Assembly: GCF_017875465.1 (NCBI RefSeq)
Contig: NZ_JAGGMQ010000001.1
Location: 2,170,001 to 2,234,000, forward strand
Reading direction: 5' to 3'
Source of the DNA: Winslowiella toletana
GTDB taxonomy: Bacteria > Pseudomonadota > Gammaproteobacteria > Enterobacterales > Enterobacteriaceae
Length of the DNA: 64,000 nucleotides
In this document: positions 25,575-35,030 of the stretch, in pieces
Numbering within the stretch: the first letter of the stretch is position 1
How the letters are laid out: each line of letters starts with the position of its first letter
Program-made: the position numbers and the translations under genes
The notes under the pieces: model-generated
Told to the model about the DNA's origin: nothing
The model's input: only the letters and a program-made list of their open reading frames with translations
The model's database searches: none

Positions 25575-27671
25575 AAACAATCACCGGCTGCCTGCTGGGC
25601 AGTTTATTATTTCCCCTTAGCAGCCAGGCTGAAGAGTCAACGCTGGTGGTCAATCAGGACACCAGCAATCAAAGTGAACAAGGTTATCAGCCACATACCA
25701 GCACCACCGCGATGCGCTCGCCGGGTAAGATAATCGACACCCCGCAAAATATCACCGTAGTGCCACATCAGTTGCTGGAAGATCAGGATGCCGGCAATAT
25801 TGACCAGGCGCTGTATTACGTCAGTGGTATCACCCAGTCCAATACGCTCGGCGGCACGCAGGATGCGCTAATCAAGCGTGGTTTTGGCGATAACCGTGAC
25901 GGCTCTATTTTGCGCGACGGCATTCGTTCGATTCAGGCGCGCAACTTCACGCCAACCAGCGAGCGCGTTGAAGTGCTGAAAGGCCCGTCATCGATGCTGT
26001 ATGGCATGAATGAGCCCGGTGGCCTGGTCAATATCATCAGTAAAAAACCGCAGCTGACACCGCATGTGCATCTTGAAGGGCGCACCAGCAGTTTTGGCGG
26101 CGGCGGTGGTCAGTTAGATGTTACCGGCCCGCTGGGTACTTCCGGCTTTGCCGGACGGCTGATTGTCGATCATGATGAAACCGACTACTGGCGCAACTTT
26201 GGCCGCACACGCCAGACCGTGGTGGCGCCCTCGCTGATGTGGTACGGCGAAACCACCACCGTACGTGTCGCGTGGGAGCATATGGAGTATCTGACCCCTT
26301 TCGATCGCGGCACCATTATCGACCCGAATACCGGCAAGCCGGTCAATACGCCACGTGAACGCCGTTTTGATGAGAGCTACAACGCCACCCGCGGCGATCA
26401 GGATACCCTGAGCTTGCAGGTTGATCAGGAGCTGAGCGACGACTGGACCTCACACCTGACCTATGCGTTTAACCGTAATCGCTATAGCGATAACCAGGCG
26501 CGCGCCACTAAATATGATGCGGATACCGGCCTGCTGACCCGTCAGGCCGACGCCACCGCCGAAGCGCAAAGCCGCTCGCAGATGGTTCAGCTGACATTTA
26601 ATGGCGATCTGAACTGGGGCAGCGTTAACCATCAGCTGCTGACTGGTTTTGACTACGAAGCCGATCGCACCTTCCGCGGCGATATGATCCGCGGCACCAA
26701 AACAGTCGACAGCAGTTTCAATATTTACGATCCGGTTTACGGCCAGATGCCCTCCTCCACAGCGGTCAGCGCCAAAGATAGCGATCAGCGGGAAAATATC
26801 GACAGCCGTGGCCTGTTTGTACAGGACGCCATGCGCCTTAATCAGCACTGGCTGTTTATTGCCGGTTTGCGCTATGACAGCTTTGATGTGATGTCCGGCA
26901 AAGGACGCCCGTTTGTCACCAATACGCAAAGCTCTGACAGCCGTCTGGTGCCGCGTGCCGGTGTGGTTTACAACATCAATAGCTGGTCCAGCCTGTATGC
27001 CAGTTATACCGAATCGTTTAAGCCGAATACCTCGATTGCCACCCAGATTGATGCGCTGCCGCCAGAAACCGGCAAAGCGTATGAAGTGGGGGGCAAAAAT
27101 CGATCTGCCGCAGGGCATTACCGGCACGCTGGCGTTGTTTGATATCAGTAAGCGTAATGTGATGGTCAGCGAACTGGTTGATGGCGAAAGCGTCACGCGC
27201 ACCGCCGGTAAAGCACGTTCACAGGGGATCGAACTGGATGCCGCCGGTAAACTTACTGACTCGCTGAGTCTGGTGGGGAGCTACGCCTACACTGATGCAC
27301 GCGTAACTGCCGATCCGGATAACAACGGCAATCGCCTGACGAATGTGGCGCGTCATACCGCCGCGCTGTTCCTGACGCAGGATTTCGGCCACACCGGTTT
27401 GCTGGCGACTGACAATCTGCGCGCCGGCATTGGCGCCCGCTATGTCGGCAGCCGTCCGGGTGATGCCGCCAACAGTTTTACCCTCAGTGATTATACCGTG
27501 GCGGATGCCTTTGTCGGCTGGACCACGCCAGTCAACAGCTATCAGGTGAAGTGGCAGGTCAACGTGAAGAATCTGTTTGATAAGACTTACTACCCCTCCA
27601 GCGGGGGTAATTTGCGCGTAGCCATTGGCGATCCGCGTGAAGTGGTGCTGAAAGCCAGCGTCGATTTTTAA
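25571..27671 (+). pseudogene. TonB-dependent siderophore receptor, frameshifted in a G6 tract
   Basis: The product is an outer-membrane siderophore receptor: signal peptide (to SSQAEE), TonB-box-like ESTLVV, plug domain (VVPHQLLEDQDAGNIDQAL; ERVEVLKGPSSMLYGMNEPG) and a barrel ending in the usual terminal Phe (VVLKASVDF). The first frame runs through ETGKAYEVG and then diverges into KNRSAAGHYR and stops at 27142. The correct barrel continuation (AKIDLPQGITGTLALFDISK) is in another frame to 27671. Six G at 27088-27093 explain it: five would restore one frame of 699 codons. This is an inactivating mutation, a phase-variable tract or a homopolymer sequencing error. Confidence 0.9.
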
Positions 27672-27686
27672 CCCCCCGCCTCTGCG

Positions 27687-27712
27687 CCTGGTCAGCTAAG
27701 CCGCTGACCAGG
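27687..27712 (+). terminator. Hairpin after the siderophore receptor
   Basis: A 10-base-pair perfect stem (CCTGGTCAGC with GCTGACCAGG, 6-base loop) lies 15 bases after the receptor stop. No T tract follows, so it may protect the 3' end rather than terminate on its own. Confidence 0.5.
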
Positions 27713-27798
27713 CAATCCCGCCTGAAAATGCAGAATTATCCCCCTACCGTTACGCCTGGCAGCACCTACACTTAAAGCAAATTAAGGAGAAATGCTTT

Positions 27799-27996
27799 AT
27801 GTTCCGTTTAATCACCTCCCTGTTTTCCAGCCCGGAAAAACTGTTGCAGGTACTCAACCGCAAAGATATCGAAGAGTCCATCGCCGATGGCGAACGTATT
27901 ATTATTGATGAAGACGGTAACGCGGCGGTTAATGTCCTCAGTGATGACGCACAACTTGATTTTGACAATCATGTTAAAGCACTGAAGAGGGCATAG
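27799..27996 (+). CDS. Small acidic protein of unknown function, first gene of two-gene operon
   Basis: The 65-residue product (MFRLITSLFSSPEKLLQVLN, then DIEESIADGERIIIDEDGNA) is acidic and soluble-looking, apart from a short amphipathic N-terminus. AAGGAG precedes the ATG at good spacing, which supports it as a real gene. The stop is followed after one base by the ATG of the next gene, so the two form an operon. I do not recognise a family. Confidence 0.7.
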   Translation: MFRLITSLFSSPEKLLQVLNRKDIEESIADGERIIIDEDGNAAVNVLSDDAQLDFDNHVKALKRA

Positions 27997-27997
27997 T

Positions 27998-28792
27998 ATG
28001 GGAACGGCGATTTTTATGGTGCTGATGGTATGCGGCTACTGGTATACCAGCCGTGACCTCTCCACCCGCTTCAGAATCAAACGCAGTTTCGGCTGGGACG
28101 TCTATTTCCTCGTGGCGTTATATGGCTGCATATTTGTCTTACAAGGGGTTTTCGCTACTGGCTTAGTCTGGCTGATACTGTTAGCCATCTCCGCCAGCTT
28201 AAATACGCTGCCGCAGTTAGTGGGAATGCAGCACCATGATTACCAGATGGAGTTTATGAACTGGAGCTTCCTTGGCATCCAGGCGCCGGTGGTGGTGATG
28301 CTCTCATTTGCCATTCTGCTGTGTCTCTATCGTTCTAACTGGGCAGGAAGCGCGCGTCTGAGCAGTAGCGGCCGCCAGAAGTTGTATAAGCGTCTCACCC
28401 GCGCTAATGGCGTCGAAGGATTGCTGTTTCAGTGCATGGAACAGGGAGAGCTGGCGTGGATAACCCTGAAGTCACGGCGCATCTATATTGGCATGATTCA
28501 TACCGCCTCGATTGACAGCACCACGGTGAATAATGTGGTGTTGATCCCGATGCTCAGTGGTTATCGTGACAGCAAGTCATTTGAGTTTTGTGTGGAGCAT
28601 AACTACAGCGCCTGGTATGCCGAACATGGCATTACGCTGAATTCAGAGCCGAAATCAGCGCTGGCGTTTCGTAAAGTCATCCTGCTTGATCAGATAGAGA
28701 GCCTGTCACTGTTTGATGCCGCCAGTGCCTCAGCACTGCGGCTGTCCGATAAGTCAGCGCCCGTCGTGGTTACACCATCCATACCTGGTTGA
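27998..28792 (+). CDS. Membrane protein of unknown function, second gene of two-gene operon
   Basis: The 264-residue protein has an N-terminal hydrophobic helix, two more around residues 38-72 and about 88-112, then a soluble C-terminal domain (about 120-264) containing GLLFQCMEQGELAWITLKSR and VVLIPMLSGYRDSKSFEF. The domain has no motif I can name. It follows the 65-residue gene with one base between. Its last 23 bases overlap the 3' end of the convergent HD-GYP gene. Confidence 0.7.
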   Translation: MGTAIFMVLMVCGYWYTSRDLSTRFRIKRSFGWDVYFLVALYGCIFVLQGVFATGLVWLILLAISASLNTLPQLVGMQHHDYQMEFMNWSFLGIQAPVVVMLSFAILLCLYRSNWAGSARLSSSGRQKLYKRLTRANGVEGLLFQCMEQGELAWITLKSRRIYIGMIHTASIDSTTVNNVVLIPMLSGYRDSKSFEFCVEHNYSAWYAEHGITLNSEPKSALAFRKVILLDQIESLSLFDAASASALRLSDKSAPVVVTPSIPG

Positions 28793-29942
28793 AGTTGATA
28801 TGCTTCCAGTGCGCCATATCTTCCGGTGAAATAATGCTGTCGCAGCTGAATCCGTCGGCGAGGTCGAGGGGTTCAACCGGCAGCGGCTGCCCGCTATGTA
28901 ATGACCAGAATACATGAACCTTCGGGTGCAGCAACGACTGGCTACCCGCCTCAACCACCATTGCCACCCGACCGGAAGAGAGGCGCACCAGCGAACCGAC
29001 CGGATAGATGCCTACCGACTTCACAAAGGCGTAAAAAATCGCCTTATCAAAATGACCACCCCAGTTGGCCATCCGATGCATCGCATCCGCCGGATTCCAG
29101 CCATCACGATATGGACGGTTAGATGTAACCGCATCATAGACATCGCAAACCGCCGCCATACGCGCAAAGTTACTGATCTGATTACCTTTCAGGCCGTACG
29201 GATAACCTGAACCATCCACCTTTTCATGATGATGCAACGCAATATCAATCACTTCATCCGAAGCCCCGGCTTTAAACAGCATTTCAGCGCCAGTCAGCGG
29301 ATGTTTTTTCATCGCGCTAAACTCTTCGTCGCTCAGTTTGCCGGGCTTATTCAATATTTCCAGCGCCACCTGGGCTTTGCCTAAGTCATGCAGCAGCCCG
29401 CCCAGTCCGGCCAGACGTACGCCATGGTCATCCAGCTGTAACCGGCGGCCCAGTCCTATCATCAGCGCACATACGGCGACAGAATGCAGATAGGTATAGT
29501 CGTCATGATCCTTCAGCCGCGCGACATTGATGAGCGCCGAAGGGTGGCGATCAACCGAACCGGTAATCTCTTCAACCAGCGACAGCGTGCTCTGTACATC
29601 AACGGTCTGGCCAAGGCGCGCTTCGCCAAACATTGCTTTAATCTGCGAGGTTCCCTGCTGACAAATACGCTGCGCATGCGCCACTTCACTGAGAAACGAG
29701 CCGGGGGGCGCTACGGCTGGCGGCACAGCTGAATTTGCCACCGCTTCAGCCTGTTTTGGCACTACGCTTCTGGCCATATCGACCCATACCTGGCCGATAC
29801 CGCATTCGGCTATCGCCGTCAGCTGGCGTGGATCGGTCAGCAGCATGCGGTTCGAAATCAGAGGATGCTTTATCCAAAATACGCCCAGCTTATGGATATA
29901 CATCCCCAGCTGCAATTCCTGCGTAGGGATAAGCTTGATCAC
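28770..29942 (-). CDS. HD-GYP domain cyclic-di-GMP phosphodiesterase
   Basis: The 390-residue protein has an N-terminal DUF3391-like region (residues 1-110; LIPTQELQLGMYIHKLG) and an HD-GYP domain (about 140-340): the HD pair in GLGGLLHDLGK, HPLTGAEML, ALHHHEKVDGSGYPYGL (GYP) and DVYDAVTSNRPYRDG. The metal- and substrate-binding residues appear complete, so an active phosphodiesterase that hydrolyses c-di-GMP is expected. It has no membrane segment or receiver domain. Together with pdeH (56466-57239) it gives the window two c-di-GMP-degrading enzymes. Confidence 0.94.
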   Translation of the reverse strand: MIKLIPTQELQLGMYIHKLGVFWIKHPLISNRMLLTDPRQLTAIAECGIGQVWVDMARSVVPKQAEAVANSAVPPAVAPPGSFLSEVAHAQRICQQGTSQIKAMFGEARLGQTVDVQSTLSLVEEITGSVDRHPSALINVARLKDHDDYTYLHSVAVCALMIGLGRRLQLDDHGVRLAGLGGLLHDLGKAQVALEILNKPGKLSDEEFSAMKKHPLTGAEMLFKAGASDEVIDIALHHHEKVDGSGYPYGLKGNQISNFARMAAVCDVYDAVTSNRPYRDGWNPADAMHRMANWGGHFDKAIFYAFVKSVGIYPVGSLVRLSSGRVAMVVEAGSQSLLHPKVHVFWSLHSGQPLPVEPLDLADGFSCDSIISPEDMAHWKHINFNQVWMV

Positions 29943-30194
29943 TCTCTTGCTCCTTTAGCATCCTGGTTGATCATATGGGGATACTATCGGCGGCTGGATA
30001 AAGTTTCTTCAGCCAGAAATCAGTAAAATTAGTGTAAAGCTGTGCAGCTGATCGCCTGTGGCGTAGTAAGCAAATGTTAAATAAGGTTATTTTACCAAAT
30101 TCTGCTGCTTACCCGCTGCGCTTGCGCAGATAATCGCAAACAACGGTGGCGAACTTGTTTTACACTCGACTTTTAACGCCAGCGGAGTCTGTTG

Positions 30195-31319
30195 ATGTCT
30201 TTAACTCGCCTGTCATCGTTGTCAGCACTACCCGCCGGACAGTGGGATGCGTTACTGCCGGATGATAATCCGTTTCTGCGCCATGCTTTCCTTGTCACGC
30301 TGGAGCAGAGTGGCAGCCTCGGCGCGCAGAGCGGCTGGCAGCCGGAGCATCTGCTCTGGCAGCAGCAGGGGGAGCTGCGCGCGGCGATCCCTGGCTACCG
30401 TAAAAGTCACTCACGTGGCGAATATGTTTTCGACCACGCCTGGGCCGATGCCTGTCATCGTGCGGGGATCGCTTATTACCCGAAATGGCTGGGCGCCATT
30501 CCGTTTAGCCCGGTCGCAGGCGCGCGTCTGTTGGGTGATGCCGGTGCCAGCGCTGAGCTGCTGGCGCAGTTGCCGGACTTTTTGCAGCAACAGGCGCTGT
30601 CAGGCGCGCATATCAACTTTACCGATACTCAGGCGAACAGCCTGCTGACAGTACAACCTGACTGGCTGGAACGTCACGGCTGCCAGTATCACTGGCATAA
30701 TCGCGGCTATCGTGATTTCCAGGACTTTCTCGATAGCCTGATGTCGCGTAAACGTAAGCAGCTGCGCAAAGAGCGCGAGCAGGTTGCTGCATCCGGGATT
30801 GAATTTAGCTGGCTGCAAGGCGCGCAGGTGACGGAAAGCCAGTGGGATTTTGTCTACAGCTGCTACGCCAACACCTATGCGGTACGCGGGCAACACCCGT
30901 ATCTGACGCGCGCGTTCTTCAGCCTGCTGGCGGAACGGATGCCGGAAAATATTCGCGTGGTGCTGGCTCTGCTGCGCGGGCAACCAGTGGCGATGGCCTT
31001 TAGCCTGGTCAGCGGCAGCACCTTCTATGGGCGCTACTGGGGCGCAATTGCCGACTTTGATCGTCTGCACTTTGAAACCTGTTTTTATCAGGGCATGGAT
31101 TATGCCATCGCCAATGGCTTAAGTGAATTTGATGCCGGGGCGCAAGGAGAACATAAGCTGATTCGCGGTTTTGAGCCGCAGCTCACCCACTCCTGGCACT
31201 ATCTGCGCCATCCAGGTTTACGCGCGGCAGTGGGCGACTTTCTGCAACAGGAACGCGCAGGGGTCAGCGGCTGGATTGATGATGCCCGCGACGCCCTGCC
31301 ATACCGTAAAGGGGATTAG
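30195..31319 (+). CDS. GNAT/FemAB-like protein (DUF482, peptidogalycan biosynthesis/recognition family)
   Basis: The 374-residue protein matches the family once called DUF482, with an acyltransferase-like fold: NPFLRHAFLVTLEQSGSLG, GEYVFDHAWADACHRAGIAY, YYPKWLGAIPFSPVAGARLL, and the C-terminal YWGAIADFDRLHFETCFYQG and EFDAGAQGEHKLIRGFEP. Members are proposed amide-forming or acetyl transferases acting on cell-wall or small-molecule substrates; the reaction is unproven. The ATG at 30195 is chosen over a TTG one codon upstream. The 3' end overlaps a small convergent gene. Confidence 0.88.
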   Translation: MSLTRLSSLSALPAGQWDALLPDDNPFLRHAFLVTLEQSGSLGAQSGWQPEHLLWQQQGELRAAIPGYRKSHSRGEYVFDHAWADACHRAGIAYYPKWLGAIPFSPVAGARLLGDAGASAELLAQLPDFLQQQALSGAHINFTDTQANSLLTVQPDWLERHGCQYHWHNRGYRDFQDFLDSLMSRKRKQLRKEREQVAASGIEFSWLQGAQVTESQWDFVYSCYANTYAVRGQHPYLTRAFFSLLAERMPENIRVVLALLRGQPVAMAFSLVSGSTFYGRYWGAIADFDRLHFETCFYQGMDYAIANGLSEFDAGAQGEHKLIRGFEPQLTHSWHYLRHPGLRAAVGDFLQQERAGVSGWIDDARDALPYRKGD

Positions 31320-31557
31320 TCGATAATATTTGCTCTTCCGTCATATGCCGTACTTCGATTAAGGCTGCATTCAGGTATTCTCTGCCGCGTGCAAGCATAG
31401 CTTCGTACTCAGCCAGCTGCTCTTTTGTGCCAACCGGTGTGAAATCACGGATAATTTTACTGGTGACTATTTTTTCCGCTGCGACACTCTCAATGGCATA
31501 TTTAGCGATGCGCCGGACTTCATCTGGCGTCAGTGCAGGCATACGATATGTGTTCAT
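31264..31557 (-). CDS. Hypothetical protein of 97 residues
   Basis: The product is helical and charged (ALTPDEVRRIAKYAIESVAA; KEQLAEYEAMLARGREYLNA) with no membrane segment or known motif. It is supported by a strong ribosome site, GGAGGGAACC, before the ATG at 31555-31557. Its last 56 bases overlap the end of the convergent GNAT-like gene. I do not recognise a family. Confidence 0.55.
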   Translation of the reverse strand: MNTYRMPALTPDEVRRIAKYAIESVAAEKIVTSKIIRDFTPVGTKEQLAEYEAMLARGREYLNAALIEVRHMTEEQILSTNPLYGMAGRRGHHQSSR

Positions 31558-31656
31558 AATGGTTCCCTCCGTATCTGCGGGCTATTTTATCATCACAGAG
31601 ACAGATTGCATTATTTTTGTACAGCCAATACGCTGTTTACACGGCATTTTTACCAA

Positions 31657-33489
31657 TCAGTCGATACCGACAAAGCCACCGGTTTGATGCTGCCATAAAC
31701 GCGCATACAGACCGTTTTTCGCCAGCAGTTCGCGGTGGCTGCCCATTTCGACAATCGCGCCCTTCTCCAGCACCACCAGCCGATCCATTTTCGCAATGGT
31801 CGACAGCCGGTGAGCAATAGCGATAACCGTTTTACCCTGCATCAGCGTTTCCAGGCTCTCCTGAATCGCCGCTTCCACTTCTGAATCCAGCGCCGAGGTC
31901 GCCTCGTCCATCACCAGGATCGGCGCATCTTTCAGCAGTACGCGCGCAATCGCAATACGCTGGCGCTGACCGCCAGAAAGTTTCACGCCGCGCTCACCGA
32001 CGTGCGCATCCAGACCGGTACGTCCCTGCGGATCGGAGAGCAGCGGAATAAATTCGTCAGCGCGCGCACGATGGATCGCCATCAGTAGCGCTTCCTCGCT
32101 GGCTTCTGGCTTGCCATACAATAAGTTATCGCGAATCGAGCGGTGCAGCAGCGAGGTATCCTGAGTAATCATACCAATCTGCGCACGCAGACTATGCTGG
32201 CTGACCTGCGCGATATCCTGGCCATCAATCAGAATGCGACCGCCGTTAATGTCATACAGTCGCATCAGCAGATTGACCAGCGTCGATTTGCCAGCGCCGG
32301 AGGGGCCAATCAGACCAATCTTTTCGCCAGGCTTAATCTGCAGATCCAGACCATTTATCACCTGACGACTGCCGCCATAATCAAAGTTCACCCGATCAAA
32401 ATGAATCGCGCCACTGTGTACCTGCAACGCCTCCGCTTCCGGCTCATCAGCCACACTAATCGGCTGCGAGATGGTTTTCAGGCCATCCTGCACCATACCG
32501 ATATTTTCAAAAATGCCGTTCACTACCCACATAATCCAGCCGGACATGTTGACAATGCGGATCACCAGCCCGGTCGCCAGCGCAATGGCTCCGACGCTAA
32601 TCAGCGATTGCGTCCACAGCCACAGCGCCATGCCGCTGGTCGCCACAATCAGCAAGCCATTTAGTGTCGAGATGGTGACATCCATACTGGTGGCCATTCG
32701 CGTAGCCAGCTGCATTTTCTGCGTCTGTTCCTGCATTGCCTCGCGCGCATAGCGCTGCTCAAGATCGGTATGAGCAAACAGTTTCAGCGTGGTGATATTG
32801 GTATAACCATCAACGATACAGCCCATCAGTTTTGAGCGTGCGTCGGATGACTCAACCGAGCGCGCTTTAATACGCGGCACGAAATAGCGCATGGCGGCGA
32901 CATAGCCCACAATCCAGATAATTAAGGGCACCATTAAGCGCCAGTCGGCTTGCGCAAACAGCACTAACGAAGTGACGGCATAGATCAGCACATGCCACAG
33001 CGCATCCACCGTCTGCACCGCGGAATCACGCAGTGCGTTGCCGGTTTGCATAATGCGTTGCGCGATACGTCCGGCAAAATCATTCTGGAAGAAATTCAGA
33101 CTCTGGCGCAGCACATAGTTATGATTTTGCCAGCGAATCATGCTGGTCATACCGGGGTTAATGCTCTGATTAACCAGCAGATCGTGCAGACCAATAAATA
33201 CCGGGCGTAGGATCAGCGCCACAAACGCCATCCACAGCAGGGTTGGCCAGTGATCGCTAAACAGCGTGGCGGGTGACGAACTGTTGGCCAGATCGATAAT
33301 CCGGCTCAGATAACTGAACAGCGCCACCTCAATTAATGAGCCTGCCAGCCCTACCGCCAGCAATGCGGCGAAGCTGCGCCATACCTGACGCAAATAGTAA
33401 AAATAGAACGGCCAGACCTGGTCTGGCGGGGCCTCGCTCGGGGCATCCTGGAAAATATTGATCAATCTTTCAAAGCGGCGGAACAGCAT
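31657..33489 (-). CDS. ABC exporter (fused permease and ATP-binding protein)
   Basis: This product of about 610 residues is a half-transporter: six membrane segments (about 30-320), then a nucleotide-binding domain with Walker A GPSGAGKST, signature LSGGQRQRIAIAR, Walker B APILVMDEATSALD and the switch His in AIAHRLSTI. It works as a homodimer exporting an unidentified lipid or drug. The start MLFRRFERLINIF is chosen because it resembles related exporters; the frame is open for a further 18 codons to a GTG (33543). It stands alone. Confidence 0.92.
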   Translation of the reverse strand: MLFRRFERLINIFQDAPSEAPPDQVWPFYFYYLRQVWRSFAALLAVGLAGSLIEVALFSYLSRIIDLANSSSPATLFSDHWPTLLWMAFVALILRPVFIGLHDLLVNQSINPGMTSMIRWQNHNYVLRQSLNFFQNDFAGRIAQRIMQTGNALRDSAVQTVDALWHVLIYAVTSLVLFAQADWRLMVPLIIWIVGYVAAMRYFVPRIKARSVESSDARSKLMGCIVDGYTNITTLKLFAHTDLEQRYAREAMQEQTQKMQLATRMATSMDVTISTLNGLLIVATSGMALWLWTQSLISVGAIALATGLVIRIVNMSGWIMWVVNGIFENIGMVQDGLKTISQPISVADEPEAEALQVHSGAIHFDRVNFDYGGSRQVINGLDLQIKPGEKIGLIGPSGAGKSTLVNLLMRLYDINGGRILIDGQDIAQVSQHSLRAQIGMITQDTSLLHRSIRDNLLYGKPEASEEALLMAIHRARADEFIPLLSDPQGRTGLDAHVGERGVKLSGGQRQRIAIARVLLKDAPILVMDEATSALDSEVEAAIQESLETLMQGKTVIAIAHRLSTIAKMDRLVVLEKGAIVEMGSHRELLAKNGLYARLWQHQTGGFVGID

Positions 33490-33695
33490 ATACACACTCA
33501 CTTTCAACGCATTACGAACCACTGAGCTTAGTCCCATTCCCACCGGGCTTCAGCTTCAGGGCCAAATAAAAGCACAAATTTCGCCATTATTTATGGCTAA
33601 AACGACGAACCACAACAAGGGTAAAATGAGACACGCTTTTCATATGACTGCGTAAAGCCTATGCTTCTAAACCTGAATAAATCAGCTATCCGGAA

Positions 33696-34304
33696 ATGAA
33701 TATGGCAAAAAGTTTAGTCATTATGCTGCATGGCGTCGGCAGTAACGGCGATGATTTAGCGGGGCTCGGTAGCCACTGGTCACCCGCATTACCCGGCGTC
33801 GCTTTTGCCTCACCCGATGCGCCTTACCCCTTTCCACATGGGGCGGGTTATCAGTGGTTTAGCCTTGACGGGATTACTGAGCAGAACCGCCCGGTGCGTG
33901 TGGTGGCCGCGCGCGCCGCTTTTGACCAGCTGCTGCATGGCATTCTCGCAGCCCATCAGATGAGCGGGCAGCTGGATCGCGTGGTGCTGGTTGGTTTTTC
34001 GCAAGGGTCAATTATGGCGCTGGATGCGCTGGTTTCCGGGCGCTGGCCGGTAGCAGGCGTTGTGGCGTTCTCCGGACGACTCTCCTCGCCACCGCCATTT
34101 ACCCCGGCAACCCGCACCCCGGCATTACTGATCCACGGCCATGCCGATGCGGTGATTCCGTGGGCGGAAAGTGAAGCGGCGGCCCTGCGCCTGATCGCCG
34201 CGGGCGTAGAGGTAAAAACCCAGTTTGAACCCGCCACCGGCCACACCATCTCCGGCCAGGGCGCGAGCACCGCCGCGACCTTTATTACCGGCTGTCTGGC
34301 CTGA
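33696..34304 (+). CDS. Phospholipase/carboxylesterase family hydrolase (YpfH-like)
   Basis: The 202-residue alpha/beta hydrolase has VIMLHGVGSNGDDL (oxyanion loop), nucleophile GFSQGSIMAL, Asp in HGHADAVIPW and His in ATGHTI. The family cleaves short acyl esters; E. coli YpfH is the closest described type. It is cytoplasmic (no signal peptide) and convergent with crcB. Confidence 0.9.
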   Translation: MNMAKSLVIMLHGVGSNGDDLAGLGSHWSPALPGVAFASPDAPYPFPHGAGYQWFSLDGITEQNRPVRVVAARAAFDQLLHGILAAHQMSGQLDRVVLVGFSQGSIMALDALVSGRWPVAGVVAFSGRLSSPPPFTPATRTPALLIHGHADAVIPWAESEAAALRLIAAGVEVKTQFEPATGHTISGQGASTAATFITGCLA

Positions 34305-34310
34305 CAATAT

Positions 34311-34325
34311 GGGGCCGGTGGCCCC
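34311..34325. terminator. Hairpin between the esterase and crcB
   Basis: GGGGCC and GGCCCC form a 6-base-pair G+C-only stem with a 3-base loop in the 27-base space between two convergent genes. There is no T tract on either side, so bidirectional termination is only suggested. Confidence 0.4.
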
Positions 34326-34331
34326 GCTGTA

Positions 34332-34709
34332 TTATCCCAGCGCGTTGATCAGCGCAAAACCGGCGAATGTCATCAACAAAGAGCCGATCACGTGCGTCAT
34401 CACACTTAGCATCGCCCACATATAGTTACCGCTTTGCAGCAGCAACACGATTTCCGCTGAGAAGGTCGAAAAGGTAGTCAGGCCGCCGCATAAACCGGTG
34501 ACAATCAGCAACTTCCACATGGGATCAAGCTGCGGGTTTTTCAGGAAATACGCCAGCGCCATCCCAATAATAAAGCCGCCAGCCAGATTCACGATCAGCG
34601 TCCCAGGTGGCAAATTGGGAAATAACGTATTGAAGCGTAAAGAAATAAGCCAGCGCAATGCACAACCTGCCGCACCACCGACCATCACCGCAAGCATTGA
34701 TTTAACCAT
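34332..34709 (-). CDS. crcB: Fluoride channel CrcB/Fluc
   Basis: The 125-residue four-helix protein has the Fluc signatures GGAAGCALRWLISLR near the N-terminus, GTLIVNLAGGFIIGMALAYF (conserved Asn) and GLCGGLTTFSTFSAEIVLL (the TTFSTF fluoride track). Fluc dimers form dual channels that let toxic fluoride leave the cytoplasm. A fluoride riboswitch lies in its leader, confirming both function and regulation. Confidence 0.97.
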   Translation of the reverse strand: MVKSMLAVMVGGAAGCALRWLISLRFNTLFPNLPPGTLIVNLAGGFIIGMALAYFLKNPQLDPMWKLLIVTGLCGGLTTFSTFSAEIVLLLQSGNYMWAMLSVMTHVIGSLLMTFAGFALINALG

Positions 34710-34824
34710 TGTTAAAAACCCTTAAAATCTTACTGTTGCTTATTGCTCAGGGAAACGGGGATGCAGGAAACAAGACAGAGTGCTGACTTCCTGACATACA
34801 CCACACTCCCGCGAAGAGGATATG

Positions 34825-34891
34825 TATGCCAGGCGTCATCAGCCGCTGAGGAACCAGCAGGCGGTTGGATAAGGTGGAACGCCATCACCTT
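34825..34891 (-). ncRNA. Fluoride riboswitch (crcB motif) in the crcB leader
   Basis: On the minus strand the leader contains AGGTGATGGCGTTCCACC, then AACCGCC, then CGGCTGATGACGCCT, in the order and spacing of the crcB-motif RNA (P1 and P3 pairing plus pseudoknot). It lies 115 bases before the crcB start. The part between riboswitch and gene has no strong terminator by eye, so whether control acts on transcription or translation is unclear. Confidence 0.93.
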
Positions 34892-35030
34892 GAAGTCAAA
34901 ATAATATCCCTTTGTGGCGCAGCAGACAATCCATGCGGCTAAAGTTGTGTAAATCCAGCGGGCTAACGCTGGCTTCAGCATAGTTTTCACTACACTGAGG
35001 CCCATGACTCGCTAATAAAAGGATCTGCTG

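Noticed and set aside
26450..27202. 250-codon minus-strand ORF in the siderophore receptor
   Set aside because: Antisense to the receptor barrel region; composition is that of a shadow frame.
34730..35005. 91-codon minus-strand ORF between maa and crcB
   Set aside because: It runs through the fluoride riboswitch and crcB leader, where conserved RNA elements explain the sequence; the product has no family features.
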